From positions 1 through 8,538 of the forward strand of contig JADZBJ010000252.1 of NCBI GenBank assembly GCA_020852155.1: a stretch of DNA of 8,538 nucleotides, read 5' to 3'. This DNA comes from Saprospiraceae bacterium (GTDB lineage Bacteria; Bacteroidota; Bacteroidia; Chitinophagales; Saprospiraceae). Position numbers and translations under genes: made by a program. The notes beneath the pieces are model-generated. The model made no database searches and had not been told where the DNA came from. It saw only the letters and a list, made by a program, of their open reading frames with translations. This document shows positions 5,436 through 8,538 of the stretch, piece after piece; the first letter of the stretch is position 1; each line of letters opens with the position of its first letter.

Positions 5436-7982
5436 ATGATGCTTTTTACCTCCGTAGCCAATTTTATTTCCGCAAAAACTGCTAACAAACACTACATATT
5501 GACATGGCTGTTATTGACGGTTCAAATCTTGTCGGCCCAGCAAACGCCCAAATCTCCGGACGAATTTTTACCCCATAAAATTGGCGCCGCCTTCACACCA
5601 CATCACCTTCAGGTGGATTATTTTGAATATCTGGCTTCACAGTCGCCTGCGACTATGAAGCTTGAAAAGTATGGACAGACCAATGAAAGCCGTCCATTGC
5701 AATACGCCATTTTCTCTTCACCCGAAAACATGGCCCGACTCGAGCAAATCCGGCATAACAACCTTCGACTGGCGGGCATGGAAGAGGGCAAGGGTGATGT
5801 AAGCAATCCGGTGGTAATCGTCTGGATCAGTATGAGCGTACATGGCAACGAACCTTCCGGCGCAGAAACCAGTATGCCATTGGCCTGGCAATTAGCCACC
5901 CAAACCGATACCAGCATCCGTGCATGGCTGCGCAATACGGTGGTGATCCTTGATCCGTCACTCAACCCTGACGGCTATGACCGCTATACACACTGGAACC
6001 GAATGGCCTCCAACCTTCAGGTAAATGCCAATAAAGATGCTCGCGAGCATCATGAACCCTGGCCTGGTGGCAGGTACAATCACTACTATTTCGACCTAAA
6101 CCGCGACTGGGCATGGGCAACACAAACCGAAACCCGGCAGCGATTGGTGTCATATCATCGCTGGCTTCCGCATATACACCCCGACGAACACGAACAAGGC
6201 ATCAACGAGCCTTACTACTTTGCTCCCGCAGCCGAGCCAATGCATGATTTTATCACGACCTGGCAGCGCGATTTTCAAACAGAAATCGGCGCCAACCACG
6301 CCCGATACTTTGACCAGAATGGCTGGCTGTATTTTACCAAAGAAGTGTTTGACCTGTTCTATCCCTCTTACGGGGATACTTACCCCATGTTCAATGGCAG
6401 CATCGGTATGACATACGAACAAGCGGGCGGCCCGGCCGGTGGCAGAGCGGTTTTTAATGACACAGGCGATACGCTTACGCTGAAAGACAGGATTGCACAC
6501 CACATGACAACGAGTCGTTCAACCCTCGAAATGGCCAGCAAAAATGCCCAGCGTATTGTTGAAAATTTCAGGGATTATTATAGCAAAACGAGTGCGCAGC
6601 CACAGGGTGTTTATAAATCCTTTATCGTAAAATCCACCAACAACCCAAACAAAATCAATGAATTATGCCATTTGCTTGATCGCCATAACATTAAATATGG
6701 TTTGGTAGGCAAAGGCATGAGTGGCGTAAAGGCCTTTGACTATGCTTCAGGAAAAGACATTTCGGCCAGTATCAGCCCTGATGATCTGGTGATTAGTGCA
6801 TACCAGCCAAAATCTGTGCTGATTCAGGTATTATTTGAGCCGGAAGCGCGTTTGCAGGATTCGCTGACTTATGACATCACCGCCTGGTCGTTGCCCTTTG
6901 CGCAAGGGCTTGAAGCCTACGCATTAAAGGATAAAGTGGAACCCAAACGCCCGTTTCAATACTATCAAGCCCCAAAAGTGCAGGTGCCAACTCCTGTTTA
7001 TTCCTGGGTAATTCGTCGAAAAGGGCTGGAGGAATCCCGGTTCATTGGTGAACTGCTGCGCGACGGTGTGAAGGTGCGTTCGGCGCGCAAACCCTTTGCT
7101 GCTGCCGAGCAACAATATGAAGCCGGAACTTTTGTTATCCATCGCGCCGACAACCGCATCATTGCCAATGATCTCGACCGGATGGTGATGAATGCAGCGC
7201 AGCGCAACAATGTACCCTTGCAAGCGATCCTGTCAGGCTTTGTCAGCAAAGGCGCTGACTTTGGCGCCGAGTCGTTTCACCTGATCGAAAAACCGGAAGT
7301 CGCTATCGTTTATGGCGACGATGTGGATGTTACGGCTTATGTCCATTTATGGTACCATTTCGAACAGGAACTGGGTCACGCCATTACGCCTATTGAGCAA
7401 AACAGGCTGCATCGTTCCAATTTGCATGAATATTCTACCCTGATATTTCCCGACGGTCAATACAACCTGAGTGAATCAGCGATCAATGCTGTCGAACGCT
7501 GGGTACAAAACGGCGGCAAACTCATTTTGCTGGAAGGCGCTATTCAGGCATTGAGCAGCAAGCCGGATTTTGTGTTGAAGGAAAAAAATATTGACGCAAC
7601 CGATTCCATGCCCGACATGATCTTTTACTCCGGCCGCGAACGCGACAATGTTTCAGCCAATAATCCGGGCGCTATCGTCAGGGCAAGAGTAGATAATACG
7701 CACCCCATCGGAGCGGGTTTGCCAGAGCATTATTATTCCATCAAAGTTAGCACAGCCACTTATGAAATGCCCGAAAAGGCCACGGCCGTTGTCTGGCTGG
7801 AAGATAATTACAAGTCCTGGGGTTTTATCGGTAGTCGCATCAAGCCACATCTTAAAAAGACGCCCATTGTCGCTACGCAATCTCATGGTCGTGGCGAAGT
7901 GATTTATTTCGTTGATAGTCCGGTGTTTCGTTGTTTTTGGTGGCAAGGCCGCCAATTACTTGACAATGCCATTTTTGATTAA
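5436..7982 (+). CDS. Secreted M14-family zinc carboxypeptidase-like protein with C-terminal amidotransferase-like region
   Basis: M14 metallopeptidases remove C-terminal residues from peptides using one zinc ion. This 848-residue protein has a hydrophobic segment at about 20-33 and a likely cleavage after LSA (34), so it is exported; its n-region is unusually long (about 19 residues). The mature start, SPDEFLPHKIGAAFTPHH, is characteristic of the large Bacteroidota M14 group. Active-site residues appear complete: zinc ligands H136 and E139 (SVHGNEPSG) and H252 (DEHEQG), substrate-binding N222-R223 (DLNRDW), the NPDG motif at 177-180, and catalytic Glu E328 (MTYEQAGG). Residues about 390-600 are not assigned. 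About 620-705 (VAIVYGDD, then LIFPDGQY and GGKLILLEG) resembles a class I glutamine-amidotransferase-like fold without an evident catalytic Cys. No T9SS sorting domain is present, so a periplasmic or lipid-independent location is likely. The ATG pair at 5436/5439 leaves the exact start open. Confidence 0.9.
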   Translation: MMLFTSVANFISAKTANKHYILTWLLLTVQILSAQQTPKSPDEFLPHKIGAAFTPHHLQVDYFEYLASQSPATMKLEKYGQTNESRPLQYAIFSSPENMARLEQIRHNNLRLAGMEEGKGDVSNPVVIVWISMSVHGNEPSGAETSMPLAWQLATQTDTSIRAWLRNTVVILDPSLNPDGYDRYTHWNRMASNLQVNANKDAREHHEPWPGGRYNHYYFDLNRDWAWATQTETRQRLVSYHRWLPHIHPDEHEQGINEPYYFAPAAEPMHDFITTWQRDFQTEIGANHARYFDQNGWLYFTKEVFDLFYPSYGDTYPMFNGSIGMTYEQAGGPAGGRAVFNDTGDTLTLKDRIAHHMTTSRSTLEMASKNAQRIVENFRDYYSKTSAQPQGVYKSFIVKSTNNPNKINELCHLLDRHNIKYGLVGKGMSGVKAFDYASGKDISASISPDDLVISAYQPKSVLIQVLFEPEARLQDSLTYDITAWSLPFAQGLEAYALKDKVEPKRPFQYYQAPKVQVPTPVYSWVIRRKGLEESRFIGELLRDGVKVRSARKPFAAAEQQYEAGTFVIHRADNRIIANDLDRMVMNAAQRNNVPLQAILSGFVSKGADFGAESFHLIEKPEVAIVYGDDVDVTAYVHLWYHFEQELGHAITPIEQNRLHRSNLHEYSTLIFPDGQYNLSESAINAVERWVQNGGKLILLEGAIQALSSKPDFVLKEKNIDATDSMPDMIFYSGRERDNVSANNPGAIVRARVDNTHPIGAGLPEHYYSIKVSTATYEMPEKATAVVWLEDNYKSWGFIGSRIKPHLKKTPIVATQSHGRGEVIYFVDSPVFRCFWWQGRQLLDNAIFD

Positions 7983-8016
7983 TGCGCTGAGCGGTTGTTG
8001 AAACTTCTCTGCTGAT

Positions 8017-8068
8017 AAAAAAACTACGGGCTGCTCTGTCTTGCAACAGAACAGCCCGTTTTTGTTTT
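8017..8068. terminator. Bidirectional terminator after the M14 gene
   Basis: A 14-bp stem with a single C-A mismatch pairs 8026-8039 with 8046-8059 around the loop CTTGCA. The core is ACGGGCTG against CAGCCCGT. Seven A precede it (8017-8023) and a T-rich tract follows (8059-8068), so it can serve the M14 gene (stop at 7982) and the convergent T9SS-protein gene (stop at 8121). Confidence 0.88.
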
Positions 8069-8120
8069 CATGGCTGAGGGAAAGGCCACATTTTCCTTGT
8101 CACATCGACCTCTTTTTCTA

Positions 8121-8537
8121 TTACTCCCCTGCTGCGATAATCCGGCCACTGGCCTGACGTTCGCCGTCTTTGAGGATATTCCAAAACAATACTCCTGATG
8201 GCAAAGCGTCGCGTTGCAGCGTGCATTGGTTTCCCGTGAAATCCTGAGCGCTCACTTGTTTGCCAAGGGCATCAAAAATGACCAAACGATACTGCCCTGA
8301 AGCCGCTTTTTCACTCAACGTGAAAGTAGTCTTTTCCATAAACGGATTTGGCGCAACGGTCACGTTCAGGTCTAATGATGGCTCGTCTGTTTTGACGGTA
8401 TAATATTCGCCGTAAGTCCGCCATACAGTATTGGTAATAACGGGCTTGTTTTGGTCAAAATAGATCGCCGCGCTATTACCGACAGCAGTGCCTTGAGGCA
8501 ATCCATCCACAGGATAGATACTAAACTGTATAAAGCC
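8121..8537 (-). CDS. C-terminal part of a T9SS-exported protein (5' end outside the window)
   Basis: The frame is open to the right edge, giving 139 visible codons including the stop. The GTG at 8510 is internal: upstream codons read GFIQFSIYPVDGL and continue the same domain. The first ~45 visible residues (LPQGTAVGNSAAIYFDQNKPVITNT) match a conserved domain often placed just before the sorting signal in large Bacteroidota surface proteins; I believe it is catalogued as DUF7619 but could not check. The last ~85 residues are a T9SS type A sorting domain: VTVAPNPF, then YRLVIFDALGKQV, LPSGVLFWNI and GRIIAAGE. The protein is therefore expected to pass the outer membrane through T9SS. What its main body does lies outside the window. 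It converges on the M14 gene across a bidirectional terminator. Confidence 0.85.
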   Translation of the reverse strand, partial: GFIQFSIYPVDGLPQGTAVGNSAAIYFDQNKPVITNTVWRTYGEYYTVKTDEPSLDLNVTVAPNPFMEKTTFTLSEKAASGQYRLVIFDALGKQVSAQDFTGNQCTLQRDALPSGVLFWNILKDGERQASGRIIAAGE

Positions 8538-8538
8538 C

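Noticed and set aside
5307..5492. A 61-codon minus-strand frame overlapping the third palindrome and the start of the M14 gene
   Set aside because: Its translation includes the palindrome and the reverse complement of the M14 signal-peptide region, with no recognisable domain or start context.

Overview
The window reads as chromosomal DNA of a Bacteroidota bacterium, plausibly from the Saprospiria/Chitinophagia side, although the genus cannot be fixed from sequence alone. Three things support this. Two proteins end in type IX secretion system (T9SS) sorting domains. The start codons lack Shine-Dalgarno sequences. Two upstream regions carry matches to the Bacteroidota -7 promoter element TAnnTTTG. 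The BamA sequence also resembles the Bacteroidota form. Base composition is moderate and fairly even across the genes.

Layout from left to right. Positions 2-2392 (+) hold the 3' part of bamA, the outer-membrane protein assembly gene, closed by a perfect hairpin terminator. A 393-bp gap follows, with a candidate promoter and a 70-nt G-free leader. Positions 2786-4366 (+) encode a secreted three-part protein: c-type cytochrome domain, PHM-like copper monooxygenase with all expected copper ligands, and T9SS sorting domain. A bidirectional terminator separates it from a convergent IS200/IS605-type Y1 transposase gene at 4460-4903 (-). Upstream of the transposase gene, 4904-5435 is non-coding. 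It contains two 149-bp tandem repeats, each starting with the 20-nt palindrome CCCACGACTAAAGTCGTGGG, and a third, inverted copy of that palindrome. Positions 5436-7982 (+) encode a large secreted M14 zinc carboxypeptidase-like protein with an intact active site and a C-terminal glutamine-amidotransferase-like region. A second bidirectional terminator separates it from the 3' end of another T9SS-exported protein (8121-8537, -), which runs off the right edge.

The genes do not form one operon. Each coding unit has its own terminator or promoter region, and the orientations alternate. The common theme is the cell envelope and secretion: outer-membrane assembly, two T9SS cargo proteins and an exported peptidase. 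A single-strand transposase and its probable palindromic substrates sit between them. The parts most worth following up are the palindrome/tandem-repeat cluster next to the transposase and the heme-copper fusion enzyme. No unmistakably new multi-gene system is visible.
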